Part shown: positions 32,033 to 42,546 of the stretch, in pieces
How the letters are laid out: every line of letters begins with the position of its first letter
Position numbering within the stretch: position 1 is the stretch's first letter
NCBI GenBank assembly: GCA_004380135.1
Contig: QXCR01000094.1
Location: 51,563-115,562 of the forward strand
DNA length: 64,000 bases
Reading direction: 5' to 3'
Source: Stemphylium vesicarium
Taxonomy: Eukaryota > Ascomycota > Dothideomycetes > Pleosporales > Pleosporaceae
The notes under the pieces: model-generated
Databases searched by the model: none
The model's input: only the letters and a program-made list of their open reading frames with translations
Told to the model about the DNA's origin: nothing
Made by a program: the position numbers and the translations under genes

Positions 32033-32325
32033 TGCAATTTGATGCATTTCATTTGTACTTTTCATGTTGAGAGCTGGGAATGAGGCACTGCTTTTCATTA
32101 GGTATCCATAATATATAATGTACATTTGCAAGGAGGCCTCTGTTATTGTGTCCGATGAGACCTACATGGTTGTCAGGATCGACATGTCCAACGGGTGAAA
32201 ATGATCGCGGAGTCACTCACACCGCTCTAAACATGCGAGGTTCTGCGGGCGTTTTGCTCTGGTAAGAAGTCCGAGTTGATGATGGTGGCGCTGTGATAGT
32301 CTTCGGCAGGTCATCTAGCGTCACT
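32033..32325. other. Convergent 3' region
   Basis: 293 nt between the stops of the glyoxal oxidase (+) and the small nuclear-type protein (-). It contains an AT-rich stretch (ataatatataatg near 32109). No gene seen. Confidence 0.45.
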
Positions 32326-32958
32326 TCATTTCATCTCTTCGTCTTCCTCATCGCTGCTTGGAAAACTCCACTCGCTCGACTGTGCGTAATCATAGTCAAA
32401 GCCATCATCTAGTGTGTACTCTTGACGCGTCTGCGCATGAAGAGCAGGATTGATAGATCTGATCGGAGACGGCGACCTTGAACGACGGCGCTTGATTGAC
32501 TGCGCATAATTGATATTATTGAGTGGATTGGCTGCTCCTAGAGATGGCGAGCGGGGACGCTTCTTTGTCGTGGTGGAAGTCAGGACAAAGTCCGAGGTAT
32601 CGTCGCCTGTAAGATCGACTATTGCATTTTGATCCATGGAGATATCGTCACTCTCCGAGGTCGCTGAACGATGATTCCTTGGCCCTTCATATCTTCGTTG
32701 AATGCGATCACGGATTTCTTCTTCGAGAGCTCGGGATTTAGCTCGTTTAGTTGGCTGTTGTATCATGCCAGCGGTCGACAAGGCCCACTGCTGGAGACGA
32801 TGGGTGGAAGCGGAAACGCCACTGGGGGCGATGCGATCATCTTCGCGCTGGCGCTCATCCAGCCAATTGCTGACCTTTGGAGCGCTGTGGTGGTTTCTGT
32901 TGTTGTTGTTGTTGTTTCTTCGAGGGGGACGTCGGCCATTCTGATGATATTGCGTCAT
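32326..32958 (-). CDS. Hypothetical basic, disordered nuclear-type protein
   Basis: Single exon, 210 residues. I do not recognise a family. Visible features are an Asn-rich patch near the N-terminus (RRNNNNNNRNHH), basic clusters that could be nuclear localisation signals (TKKRPRSPS, IKRRRSRSPSP), an IVDLTGDD sequence that fits a SUMO-interacting motif (hydrophobic core followed by acidic residues), and an acidic C-terminus (SSDEEDEEMK). RS-type dipeptides suggest an RNA or chromatin setting, but this is only an inference. Its promoter faces the methyltransferase gene. Confidence 0.65.
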   Translation of the reverse strand: MTQYHQNGRRPPRRNNNNNNRNHHSAPKVSNWLDERQREDDRIAPSGVSASTHRLQQWALSTAGMIQQPTKRAKSRALEEEIRDRIQRRYEGPRNHRSATSESDDISMDQNAIVDLTGDDTSDFVLTSTTTKKRPRSPSLGAANPLNNINYAQSIKRRRSRSPSPIRSINPALHAQTRQEYTLDDGFDYDYAQSSEWSFPSSDEEDEEMK

Positions 32959-33861
32959 AATGCTCGAAGAAGCTGAGATGTAGAAGTCCCGGAACGCGAC
33001 GCGACGAGGCGGCGAAAAGGCTGCAGGTGCAGCTCAAAGACGCACTGACCGCGCAGGATGAATGCTCTGGTGGAAGCGTCTGAAGACGGGAGGATCGTAC
33101 CGAGCTCACGATGGATGATGCATCGCGCGAACGGAGATATCTGCGGATGCGATGGCGTGCAGACGCGTCGCCGTTGATCTGCACCCCTGCCTTCGCGCGG
33201 GGGCGGGCAGGAGCTCGAGGCGCCGTCGGCTTGGCGTGGGTCCATGAGAACCTCCTCCAGGGCTTCCCAACTACACCAACCTCGGGCATGCCTCCTACAT
33301 ATTCATCTACCTCTCTACCGATAATACCATCGTGCGCGGCACTACCACATACTAGTCCCGGCCCAAGTGCTCCTTCCAGCAGCCACTGGCGAACAGCTGT
33401 CTCATCGGCAAATCATAGCTGCAGACAGATGCGGCCTTTACGCCCGGCAGCCCGTCTCTCCCACACCACACCAACGCTGAACGCGTATATCGGATCTCTC
33501 CACAATGCTGCGTTACAGCATTGCCTGCGCAACTGCTCTGATTCCATATAGCTGACCGATATGGCATGCGCGAGTAGCGCCGCCATCTTGATACGCTGAA
33601 GAACAGCTCCACCAACTCCAACGGCGTGTGCCGGGGATGATCGATTGATCATCTTATCGGCAGGTAGAACGACGTGCACAGTTTCGCCGAACTAAACATG
33701 TTTTTTATGATTGGCCGGCACAACTGAGTAATGCCATCAACCCTGATGAGCTACGCTTGGTTTACCGGTGCGCTGGATATCGCGCGAGGTATTCAAGGCA
33801 CACCGCTAAGCAGCCAAAAGTCAATCTGTCAATCCTCTGATTTTTCTCTTCTTTACTGATA
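32959..33861. other. Divergent promoter region
   Basis: 903 nt upstream of both the small nuclear-type protein (-) and the LaeA-like gene (+). A 146-codon frame at 33111-33551 (+) has no recognisable feature. No gene claimed. Confidence 0.45.
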
Positions 33862-35235
33862 ATGAGTTTGTCTTCGTCTGACGGCCTGCCTATCATTAAC
33901 ACAAATGCCCATGATGACCCTACTGCCGAAGGGGCTAGCAGCTCCGGTCTATCGCTCGAAATCGACGTGCGTCCCGTCTTACAGCTTGGCCGGTTTGGCT
34001 TGCCTGGCTGACAACGGCCTATATAGAGCGAGCAAAGCGATGAACGCGACTCCACCTTTAGCGACTCTGCAGTGGGTGACAATCAATCCACCTACACCAT
34101 GTCCGCGACGTCTTCTGTGTTCAACTTTCGGTACGAAAACGGCAGGCGGTACCATGCTTACGCAGAGGGCAAATATCCTGTGCCCAACGATGAGGTTCGC
34201 CATACGTTACCGTCGTGTAAATAGAACGGCTGCTGACGCCAATCGCAATCTTAGATCGAGGCGGATCGGCTTGACCTTCAGCATCACGCATTTCGTCTCA
34301 CACTCGACGGGAAGTTGCATCGAGCTCCGATTTCCGACCAGGTGCAGAATGTCCTCGACGTAGGATGTGGGACTGGTATATGGGCTATCGAATTCGCTGA
34401 CGAGCATCCCGAGGCTCGCGTCCTTGGTACCGACCTCAGTCCTATTCAGCCAGACCAAGTTCCGCCCAATTGCGAGTTTCTGATTGACGATTGTGAGCAA
34501 GACTGGATCTTTCGCGAACCGTTCGACTACATCCACTCTCGTGCTATGGTAGCGGCGGTCAAGGACTGGGACCGCTTTTTTGAACAAGCCTACACTAACC
34601 TCAAGCCTGGAGGTTACCTAGAGTGCCAAGAGCTCACCTTTCCTATCCGATGCATGGATTCAGGTGTAACTGCAGAGAACTCACCTCTCATTCGCTGGTC
34701 GGAGTACTTCATCGAGGCTGCAAAGCAGATTGGCGTCGACGGGACCGGACCGCGGCATTTCACTCCACAATTGCGCAACGCCGGCTTTACCAATATCAAG
34801 GTGAAGGTGTACAAGTGGCCCGTCGGTAAGTGGGCGAAGGGCGCCAGGTTCAAACTGCTCGGCCGTTTTGTATACGACGATCTAATGGACTGGCTTCCCA
34901 GCAGCTCACTGGGGCTGTTTACGCGGATACTGAAGTGGTCTAGAGAGGAAGTGGAAGTCTTTCTGTCGGAGTGCAGAGCGGAGGCCAGAAGGAAAGATCG
35001 ACACTACTATGGTGAAGCGTAAGTGCTCTGTGGCTTTGGTACAGCACTCTGCTGACGTTGCAGTCTCTTTTGGTATGCCCGCAAACCGGGAGATGCGAAC
35101 GAGTCAGACCACGAACACGATGTAGTGCAGGATGAGGAGTCGATAGACCGCGATGAAGAAGATCACGGAAACCATGCGAAAGAACCAGAAGCTGTCGAGA
35201 GCGTTGGTACAAAGGAGTCTGCATCACCTCGGTAG
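33862..35235 (+). CDS. LaeA-like SAM-dependent methyltransferase
   Basis: Class I methyltransferase of the fungal LaeA/TAM-type group. Exons 33862-33966, 34027-34194, 34255-35018, 35064-35235 give 402 residues. Reading across introns gives FNFRYENGRRYHAYAEGKYPVPNDE joined to IEADRLDLQHHAFRLTLDGK, the standard entry to this family, then the SAM-binding motif NVLDVGCGTGIWAIEFADEH (about 124-143), LGTDLSPIQP, FDYIHSR and NLKPGGYLECQE. The N-terminal 60 residues are Ser-rich. The C-terminal exon is strongly acidic (EHDVVQDEESIDRDEEDH). LaeA is a global regulator of secondary metabolism, but this large group has many paralogues of unknown role, so LaeA itself is not claimed. Confidence 0.9.
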
Positions 35236-35472
35236 TTGTCCGGACTCGAGTTTGGTCTTCAAAGGCAGACAAGGGTGATGGGCTCTAATACACTAACAAA
35301 GAATTGTTGAACTTATTGCGACTGTATCTTTTAGTAGATACTTAACTACGATGAATGAAAAAGAGCGTACATGACATGCTCGTATCTATCTACCGCGAAG
35401 ACAACTTATCGCACAACCCCTCCCTCCCCTTCCCCAGCCCCTAAAGGCTAAACCCCACCCTCCCAAATCCCC

Positions 35473-36624
35473 CTACGCCGTCAAACTCACCGACCCTGCC
35501 TCCCCTTCTCCCTCCTCACTCGCCCTTCTAATCCCCATCAGCCCCCCCAACCTAGCAACCTCCTCCCAATCCACAAGCTCCCTCACAAGCTCCCTCACCA
35601 AATCCCGCCTAGCTCCCTTCGCCAACTCGGGCCCCAGCATCCTCTTCTCATACTTGTCCCCCGGTCCCCGTTCAACCCACGCCCCACCTTTCCACATCAT
35701 CCTCGCCATCCAACCCGTCGGCTCGCCGCCGTACTCACCCAAGGGAAGCTCATTGGGGAAGAGGCGCGCCCATGCTTCGCGCGGCCCGTGGGGAGCTAGG
35801 GCGTGCAGTGGTGCTGGGCATTTGTCGACAGGGAGCCATTCTTCCGGATTTTCGTGGAGGGGTTGTGTGGGCAGGGTGTGCGGGGACGGGATTCTGGTGG
35901 GGACTGGGAGGGCGGAGCGGAGGGCGTATGTTGATTGCTTTGGGGATTTTTTCTGGTGTTGTGAAGATGGTGGCGATACTTTCTTCTGCTGTTGTTTTTG
36001 TGGTTTTGATGCCGCTGGAGCGGGCTTTGGTGCTGGTGTTGGAGTTGGAGTTGGAGCCAGAGTGGGTCCTGCTTGTACAGGGGCAGTTCGCGGGCGCAAA
36101 GGCCGGAACCTGAGTCTAAGAGCGGGAGATTGAGTTTCGCTGAAGAGACGGAGGTGGAGTGTTTGGTCTGGGAGTTCTGGAGGTGACTTTGTGTTTGCTG
36201 AAGCGCCACGAGTCTTCGCCCTTTTGGCGGGTGCGCGTGAAGGGGGGGATTTGGCTGGGGCTTGTTTTGCTTTGCCTTTTCTTTCCTCAGGGCTTTTACG
36301 CTGCCTTTTGGAGGGGCGAGCTTCTTCCTCTGGTTTCTCGTCTTCCGTGTCCTCGAGATCTCGTACGCTTTGTGTCTCTTCTGCGCTATCGGTATCTCTA
36401 TCGCTTTCCGTTGTCTCTCTGCTTCTTGTATCTTCACTCGCTTTTTCTTCTTCGCTTGGGCCTAGGTTGAATCTCAGTTTCAAAGTCAAAGAAGGCCTTT
36501 TACGCTTCTGACCTTGTTGGAATTGCTGGAGATTCCTTGCTAAAGTCGCGTTCATGACCACAAGGGAAGGTGTGGTGGAGAGAGGCGCGTATGCCGTTGT
36601 GATGGTTTGGGCTGATGTAGCCAT
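35473..36624 (-). CDS. Hypothetical disordered protein rich in Lys/Arg/Pro/Ser
   Basis: Single exon, 383 residues from the Met at 36624 (the frame is open further to 36813, but that part looks like 5'UTR). I do not recognise a family. The N-terminal 60 residues contain RKRPSLTLKLRFNL, followed by an acidic region (DRDTDSAEETQSVRDLED), bipartite-like basic clusters (RPSKRQRKSPEERKGKAK, PAKRAKTRG), a second LRLFSETQ...LRLRF element echoing the first, a Pro/Thr repeat (PTPTPTPAPKPAP), and a C-terminal folded part with WARLFPNELPLGEYGGEPTGWMARM. The C-terminal block may be a small conserved domain. Nuclear location is likely from the basic clusters. Confidence 0.6.
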   Translation of the reverse strand: MATSAQTITTAYAPLSTTPSLVVMNATLARNLQQFQQGQKRKRPSLTLKLRFNLGPSEEEKASEDTRSRETTESDRDTDSAEETQSVRDLEDTEDEKPEEEARPSKRQRKSPEERKGKAKQAPAKSPPSRAPAKRAKTRGASANTKSPPELPDQTLHLRLFSETQSPALRLRFRPLRPRTAPVQAGPTLAPTPTPTPAPKPAPAASKPQKQQQKKVSPPSSQHQKKSPKQSTYALRSALPVPTRIPSPHTLPTQPLHENPEEWLPVDKCPAPLHALAPHGPREAWARLFPNELPLGEYGGEPTGWMARMMWKGGAWVERGPGDKYEKRMLGPELAKGARRDLVRELVRELVDWEEVARLGGLMGIRRASEEGEGEAGSVSLTA

Positions 36625-37153
36625 GATTGTTGTTGTTTTTGGTGAAGGTGGTGAAGGTAGTTGTGGTTTTGGGTGAAAAGTGGCACTATAATGGCGAACG
36701 AGTGGAAGTGTAGTGTTGGTAAGTAAGTGTATCGATGCATTTTTCTGCCTTTTAATACTCTCAGTGCGGATGAGCAAGTTTCGAAAATGTGCAAAAAAGG
36801 TCAAAAATACCAAAGTTGAACCATGGTAGCCTGAGGCCTACGCAGCCTTTTTGGGGCACGAACGCGATGACAGTCCAATACCAGGGGGGAGTTCGACGCA
36901 GTTCTACGACTACGTCGCGCGCAATATCAACAAGCTGTAGTCGTCCGAGCATACTGTGGCTCTGTGAGTGGTTTGGAAACATTGATTGAATCTCGGTACA
37001 CCACCACCACACCTATGTTTGGAAATTTTGGACAGTATGACGAGTGAAAATATCGATATTACAAGAGCTATGGATTCGAAGAATACTTTGAGTCTCCAGG
37101 CACCTGCTGGAGTATATATTATACATTACGGATCGAAGTGGTGTAAGGCCACA
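36625..37153. other. Intergenic region
   Basis: 529 nt between two same-strand genes, containing the 3' end of the large Ser-rich gene and the promoter of the disordered protein. No gene seen. Confidence 0.45.
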
Positions 37154-40100
37154 TCACAGAGCAGCCAGACTCTCCTTTGCCTTTTCGCTCTCTACGCGGC
37201 TAAGAGACAATATTCTCTCGTGTTCCGTAGCCTCCTGTTCCTTGAACTTGGATATCAAATCCATCGTGCTTCGTCTTACGCTAACCAAGCTCTTGTCCTC
37301 CCCGGCACAGCCGTCATCATCCGTGGGGGCGCAGCCTTTCCCGTGACTCGAGTTACTCATACGACTCTTCTGGCTAACATTCCTGGAATGCCTTCGGAGA
37401 CGACTCGGCATGGAGCGCGAATGCATAGATGCTCGCTTGCTATCGAAAGATAGTCGATTGGATGCGCCAAACTCCTCGAGGGCGATATTGGCGTCGGTGC
37501 TTAGCCTGGGGTAGGAGTCGACGCAATTCTCGTAGTAGACCGACCATACGCGAGCACTGTCGCGCGCCTGTTTGGATTCGGCGGTGCCGTCGTGGAACAC
37601 CGTTTCGTTGAGATTGGGTGCAGATGAATTCCGGCGTGGACGAAGCGTTGCCATGGAGTCGATCGGAATCAACGTGCTCTTGCTCTTGGCCACATCCTTT
37701 GAAGCATTATCCCTTGCGGCAAGCTCTTCGTGAGATTCCAACACTTCGGAGTCTCTGTTTTGGGCCAAATGGCCTGCCCAGACTTCGGGTAGCAGTTCAA
37801 GTTCAGGATGCTCTAGTATGCCACCAGATGCGATTGAGCTGCGATGTCCGCGACCATGCCTCCTGAACTCCGTGCTCTGGCTCTTGAACATCTTGGTGTA
37901 GTTCTTCATGAGGGTCTTTCCAAATGTCATCGAATTACTCTTCGCCACGCGTCCGCTGCCGACCCTCTTCTTTTTCTTCTTCTCCCCAGGCAACAATGGA
38001 GTTGAGGGTCTGCGTTGCGTCGGATCGATGAGGTCTTCGTTGTCGTTTGAAACAGCAAATTTTATCGCTGCTTCAAGTGCGAAGTCGCGCGGTTGGACAT
38101 TATCTATCCTGCCCGCAGATCCTGTTCGATCGTGGCGTGTATGCGAAGGGTAGCGGCCCCATGCCCCAACAACCTCTACACCATCGCCCTGCCCCTCAAA
38201 AGCACGTGCTACCTCTTGCCCTGAATCCAGATCATCATGACCTGCCAATGCGCTGCGTCTAGAATGTAGAGCGAAATGTTCTTCTGGATGCTCCTCGCCG
38301 GGTGTGGGAAACTTCGGCGTGGATAGGCGTCGGCTTGACCCATCGGCCCTTGAAGACGGGTCCGCATCATCAGCACTAATGCGTCTGGTCGAAACGCTCC
38401 CACTACGTCCTCGAAAAGGGCTGGCATTTACAGCGAGGTCTCTGTTTTTGGGAAGAAACAGAGATGCCTTCTCTTCTTGATGAGCCTGCAAAGCACGATC
38501 CCACACATGGTTCGCGCCTTTGTTCTTGCCGAGTGCTTCCTGTTCCGCTTGTAGACTGATGGCTGATCGAGATTCTCGACGTTCACGATCGACGGGTAGA
38601 CCTAATGAATCAGAAGGACCGTCTACGTTGACAATGGAGACATCAGGCTGGAGGTTTGCTTCACTTTGGCTGCGCAGGCTGAGTCGCTTTGGGTTTAGGA
38701 ATTTGATGATTGAAGACGACTGGGTCAGCTTTTTCTTGGGAGGCGATGGACTGAATTCTTCACGAAACTTCGAGGTCTTGGTATCTGCAACGCTGTTCTT
38801 ACGTGCCAAGGGTACGATGGGTACGGAAAGTAGTGGGCTCTCTGGTGTCTGATTTCTTGTCGCTGCAAGAGTGGTGAGACCATTTCGTCGTGGTGGCCTT
38901 GGGGTACCCTCGTTGTCAGTTGGAAAAGATGCCGATCTTCTAGGCTTTCTCAGGTCCGGTGATGAGACCGCGAAAGGTACATTTTCTGTCCCTATCCATG
39001 AAAGAGATACCATAGAGCCACCGAAACTTTCTGGTGGACTTTGTGGTCTACTCGAATATACAGATGACGCAACATCAGGCCGGTTGGTCACATCGTCCGG
39101 TAATACTTTTCCCCACTTAGTCGGGACTTTGGAGCTCGCGAAGCCGGAGCTCGAAGTCTGCCGATTGTGACGAGAAACTTGGCGATTTCGCTGCGAGATG
39201 CGGCTCTGGTCGGATACAGTGCGGTCATGGAACACGCGAGGCGGAGAGGGTAGTTCTGGGGCGTCGGCAAGCTGATCCCAGGAAAGCAAAGACCCAGAAC
39301 GCAAGTGGTGCGAGATGCGCATGCTGTGGAGATGAATTGAGTGTCGTGGGTTGTCATTGTCGTTTTCGCGAGGATTGTCTTCGTGCACACTCTCTTTTGA
39401 AGACGGATTCTCGCGGAGCGTGCCTTTCATAGATGTAGACGGTCTTGGGCTTGCGATTGAGGTGGGCTGTTGAACACGGATATCAATGACGTGAAAGGCA
39501 GAAGCCGAAACAATCTCAGGCGCGCAGTGCTGAGGTATAGAAACCTTGCTAGTCTGGTGTTGATGGAGACTTGGGGTGGCTTTCAGACTTTTGTCAATGC
39601 TTAGATTGCTCCTGGAGGTTTTCGGGCTGACATGACGCGGGGGTATTGGAAAATGAGATAAACGAAGACTCTCGTGCATAGCTTCAGACCACGGCACGCC
39701 GGACGAATCATTGGCAGAAAGGCTTGGTAGTCGTAAAGGCGAGATTGGCGAAGGCTTGGGCAAACCCATGGATGTGGCTGAGTGTGAACGCCTCAGTCTA
39801 CGTTCCCTTTCACCAGATGTATCCGATCGTAGGTTGGGCGAGCTGAAGACCTGACTAAGCCGATGCGACAGAGAGACTGGCTGAGGTTTGCTAATGTCAT
39901 ACGGACGAAGATGGCGTTTGAGTTCGGCGCTAGTGCGGCCCTTGGTGGAGGAATCGGGCGTGGTTTTACTGGAATTGGTCAGTATAGCACGTTGTGAGAC
40001 TCTAGATTCGATCTACCTTCCAGAAGATGTCACCCAGTCGACGCTGTGGATACTCGGCCTTTTTGTGGGAGACCGTTTGCCAATGTTCCTGGCTACGTCG

Positions 40101-40639
40101 TCCAAGACTTCTGCATCTGAGTCGTAGCCCCCATCCTCTGGCTTCTTGTCGCTGAGCAGATCTTTGCGTAGGTCGTCTTTGGTAATGTGAAGCTGTCGCT
40201 TTGGCTCGTGCTTCTGCTGCTTGATGACGGTGTTATGTATGGATTTGGTAGTGTCTTCTTTCGAATCAGAGTGCTGTGATGGATTATGACTCGCTTTCTT
40301 GGTGAGATCTCTAGAGAACTTCCGTCTGATCATGGACCGCATGCTTGTCATCTTGTGCAAAGAGCGGATACTGTGCATCGAAGGGCGACTAAAGCGTGCG
40401 CGCACCGCCTGCATAGGGGTAGCTCGATCTTGATCAGAGTCCTGGGCATTGTGAAAGATTTCGCGGAGCTCATGGAGGTCTTCGGAACGAGCACTTGTGA
40501 AGCGTGAGTTGGGTGAGCTTGTATCTTTGGGTAAGAGAGGCCGGCTCGCTGGCGTAGGCTGGCTGAGACGGGCATTGGGCAGCTCAGGCGAATCGGCACG
40601 GCCGTCCTGCTCCGCTGTGCAGCACAGCTTTGACGCCAT
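37154..40639 (-). CDS. Large Ser/Arg-rich hypothetical protein
   Basis: Two exons, 40639-40017 and 39968-37154, joined by a 48-nt intron (AG|gtagat ... ttccag|T), give 1145 residues. Splicing joins HSVDWVTSSGS to KTTPDSSTKGRTSAELKRHL in frame. The protein is low-complexity, with many Arg-x-x-Ser and Ser-Pro sites (phosphorylation targets of basophilic and Pro-directed kinases by sequence), a Lys-rich patch (EKKKKKRVGSG) followed by a more conserved-looking block (SMTFGKTLMKNYTKMFKSQSTEF, about residue 870-900), and a C-terminal helical end (DLISKFKEQEATEHERIL). No membrane segment or enzymatic motif. I do not recognise the family; a cell-polarity or cortical scaffold is a guess only. Confidence 0.75.
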
Positions 40640-40996
40640 GATAGCAGAGTGAGAAGGGTGAGGAACAATTTGGGTTGACGAGTCTTGCTAGTCTGTTGAT
40701 CGGTGGCCTCACCCACGCCGAGTGCCTGCTCTCGTTGTGGGGGCAGAGAAAGAGCAACGAGGCAAGGACGAGCTCAATTCATTGGAAATAACAATTTCCT
40801 AGACGGCGAGTAAGAAGGATGGAATGAAATTACCTATACGTATTCGATAGCTAGTAACGCCTGCACTCTCACCCGCGAGCTGTTCTGCGAAGGAAAGGGC
40901 AGGTGTAGTACCTAATATCGTCGCTTCCCCATTCCAAAACTCGGACGTAATGCGAGGATTCAGCGAGGCAGTCGCGTCGATAGCTCAGCCAAGACC
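40640..40996. other. Intergenic region
   Basis: 357 nt between two minus-strand genes. No gene seen. Confidence 0.45.
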
Positions 40997-41926
40997 TCAG
41001 CTCATCATCTTCTTTCCATTTGCATCTTCGTTGTATAGGCCCTGGTCCTGGATCCAAGCAGCAACACCCTCAGTGCACAGCTCCTGCACCGTGTCCCATT
41101 GGCCTTGTTTCGCCGCATTCCTCACTCTCGTCGAGCTTACTCCCACTCCCTTCTCAGCCTGTACCATATCTATATTGTTACCCCACGCTGGCTCGAAGCC
41201 AGTGTCCTCTTGCTTGCCGTTCTTTAGGTCCTGTAGGTATTTGGCCTGCTCCTCTATTGTGCCAAATTCATTCGACGACTTGTCGCTCGCGTCGCTTGGC
41301 CGCTGGGTAACGCGCAGCTTGTGGCCAGCGTCGAAAAAGGGTTTGAGGGCCGAGAGCGGCGGATCGTACTTGGGATAGTATTTGGGGTTACAGAAGCGTA
41401 TGAGGGTGTCATAGCCGACGAGGTGGACGTGAATCGGGCTCGAAGAGTAAAACGGTGGCGTGGCTTTAGCAATGGCCACCGACTTGTCACTGTAATACGG
41501 CTCCTTGGTTAGGCCAATGTCTATCGAAACATTCGCAATGTCAGCATGTGTAGGGGCCATCTCGTTCTTGAGACTTCGCGATAGGTCTTCAGCGAACATG
41601 GTCATCAGGGCGATGCGCTGCACGAAGCTGGCGGGGCTCGGCGCCTTGTCCGCATTGTGCGTGCTGAAGAGCAAAAGCAATCTCGACGGGCTCTTTTCCA
41701 GGGGCGCCGACTGCTTCAGAGCCGATGACGCGAGCGCAAGATGGGCAATGGACGGGGGATTGAAGGAAGAGTCGAGGATGTAGAGTGTCTTCGGTTGCGT
41801 TGGAGTATCGTTTACTGTGCGCACCACGCGAAACTTGGCCGAAGACGACGTAAAAGACTGCAGAGCAGATTCGAGATCCGGCAACAAAGACCTGAGCGAA
41901 GCTATGCGCGATGCCATCTCAGCCAT
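40997..41926 (-). CDS. Nicotinamide mononucleotide adenylyltransferase-like nucleotidyltransferase (Pof1-like)
   Basis: Member of the nucleotidyltransferase superfamily that includes NMNAT enzymes of NAD synthesis and yeast Pof1. Single exon, 309 residues. The N-terminal nucleotide-binding loop is LDSSFNPPSIAHLALA (about 51-66), the equivalent of GSFNPPHxGH, but with Ser-Ile-Ala-His in place of HxGH. The late signature VSSTRVRNAA (about 270-279) matches the ISSTxxR motif. VHLVGYDTLIRF in the middle matches the NMNAT-type GxDxL segment. The loss of the first His argues for Pof1-like activity rather than a classical NMNAT. A second Met three codons downstream could also be the start. Confidence 0.85.
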   Translation of the reverse strand: MAEMASRIASLRSLLPDLESALQSFTSSSAKFRVVRTVNDTPTQPKTLYILDSSFNPPSIAHLALASSALKQSAPLEKSPSRLLLLFSTHNADKAPSPASFVQRIALMTMFAEDLSRSLKNEMAPTHADIANVSIDIGLTKEPYYSDKSVAIAKATPPFYSSSPIHVHLVGYDTLIRFCNPKYYPKYDPPLSALKPFFDAGHKLRVTQRPSDASDKSSNEFGTIEEQAKYLQDLKNGKQEDTGFEPAWGNNIDMVQAEKGVGVSSTRVRNAAKQGQWDTVQELCTEGVAAWIQDQGLYNEDANGKKMMS

Positions 41927-42546
41927 GGTCGATTGTTGCGAAGCTTGAAGCGTAGGCGGCGGGGGAGTCTTGTCACGCGCGACACGTCAAGCGCATCGCT
42001 ACAGTGCCCCCCCCCCCCTGGGACAACAACGCGGCAATCGATTGCTCCCTTGCACCAAGCTACTGTTCCATTGCACAACTCGGCTCTGCGCAGCGTCAGT
42101 ATAGCGTCACATTCAAACTGTTCATCGACATAGTCTCTCTTCTTTGAAGGGACTCTGTGGCGGCTCCGTGATGCGCAATTTCTCAGTGTCGGACGACGGC
42201 ATCACCCGTTGCAAAGCCCTGTGTATTGGCCTGTTGACATCTGCCGTCAGCGGCGGGTAAGCTCCTGGCATGATCATTCGATGGAAACGCGAAAATATGC
42301 TTTCCCCCATGCGCAGCGAACCTCTAAATCCCTGGCATATGCTCCATTGCGGCGCGCTCTAGCGCGAAAGATCGCGGCGGGGGAGCGCTAGTCCTGAGCT
42401 TCTAAATACTGGCACTCCTCTCACTGCCCGTTTCGTTTCGTGTTCACAAAGCTCAACTAGCACAAAGGTCATTTACAGCTAGGGCTAGGGCTAGGGCTAG
42501 GACATTGATCATAATCAACTGAGTTACGAACGGCACTCAAGTCACC
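41927..42546. other. Divergent intergenic region
   Basis: 620 nt between the nucleotidyltransferase (-) and the DUF6604 pseudogene (+). It contains a 12-C run (42007-42018) and the GCTAGG repeat. Confidence 0.5.
42478..42501 (+). repeat. (GCTAGG)4 telomere-like hexamer repeat
   Basis: Four perfect copies of GCTAGG (equivalent to CTAGGG in another register), one base away from the fungal telomere unit TTAGGG. It lies 46 nt upstream of the pseudogene's ATG. Confidence 0.85.

Noticed and set aside
33111..33551. 146-codon frame between the nuclear-type protein and the LaeA-like gene
   Set aside because: Located in a divergent promoter region, with Ser/Pro/Arg noise composition and no domain.
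17124..35235. A secondary-metabolite gene cluster
   Set aside because: No PKS, NRPS, terpene cyclase, prenyltransferase or dedicated transporter was found in the window; adjacency alone is not enough.
36625..36813. N-terminal 63-residue extension of the disordered protein
   Set aside because: The sequence before the Met at 36624 is rich in His/Thr/Pro/Ser and looks like pyrimidine-rich leader; the Met at 36624 begins sequence with better coding character.
42478..42501. A true telomere end or chromosome fusion point
   Set aside because: The unit is GCTAGG, not TTAGGG, there are only four copies, and normal genes lie on both sides.
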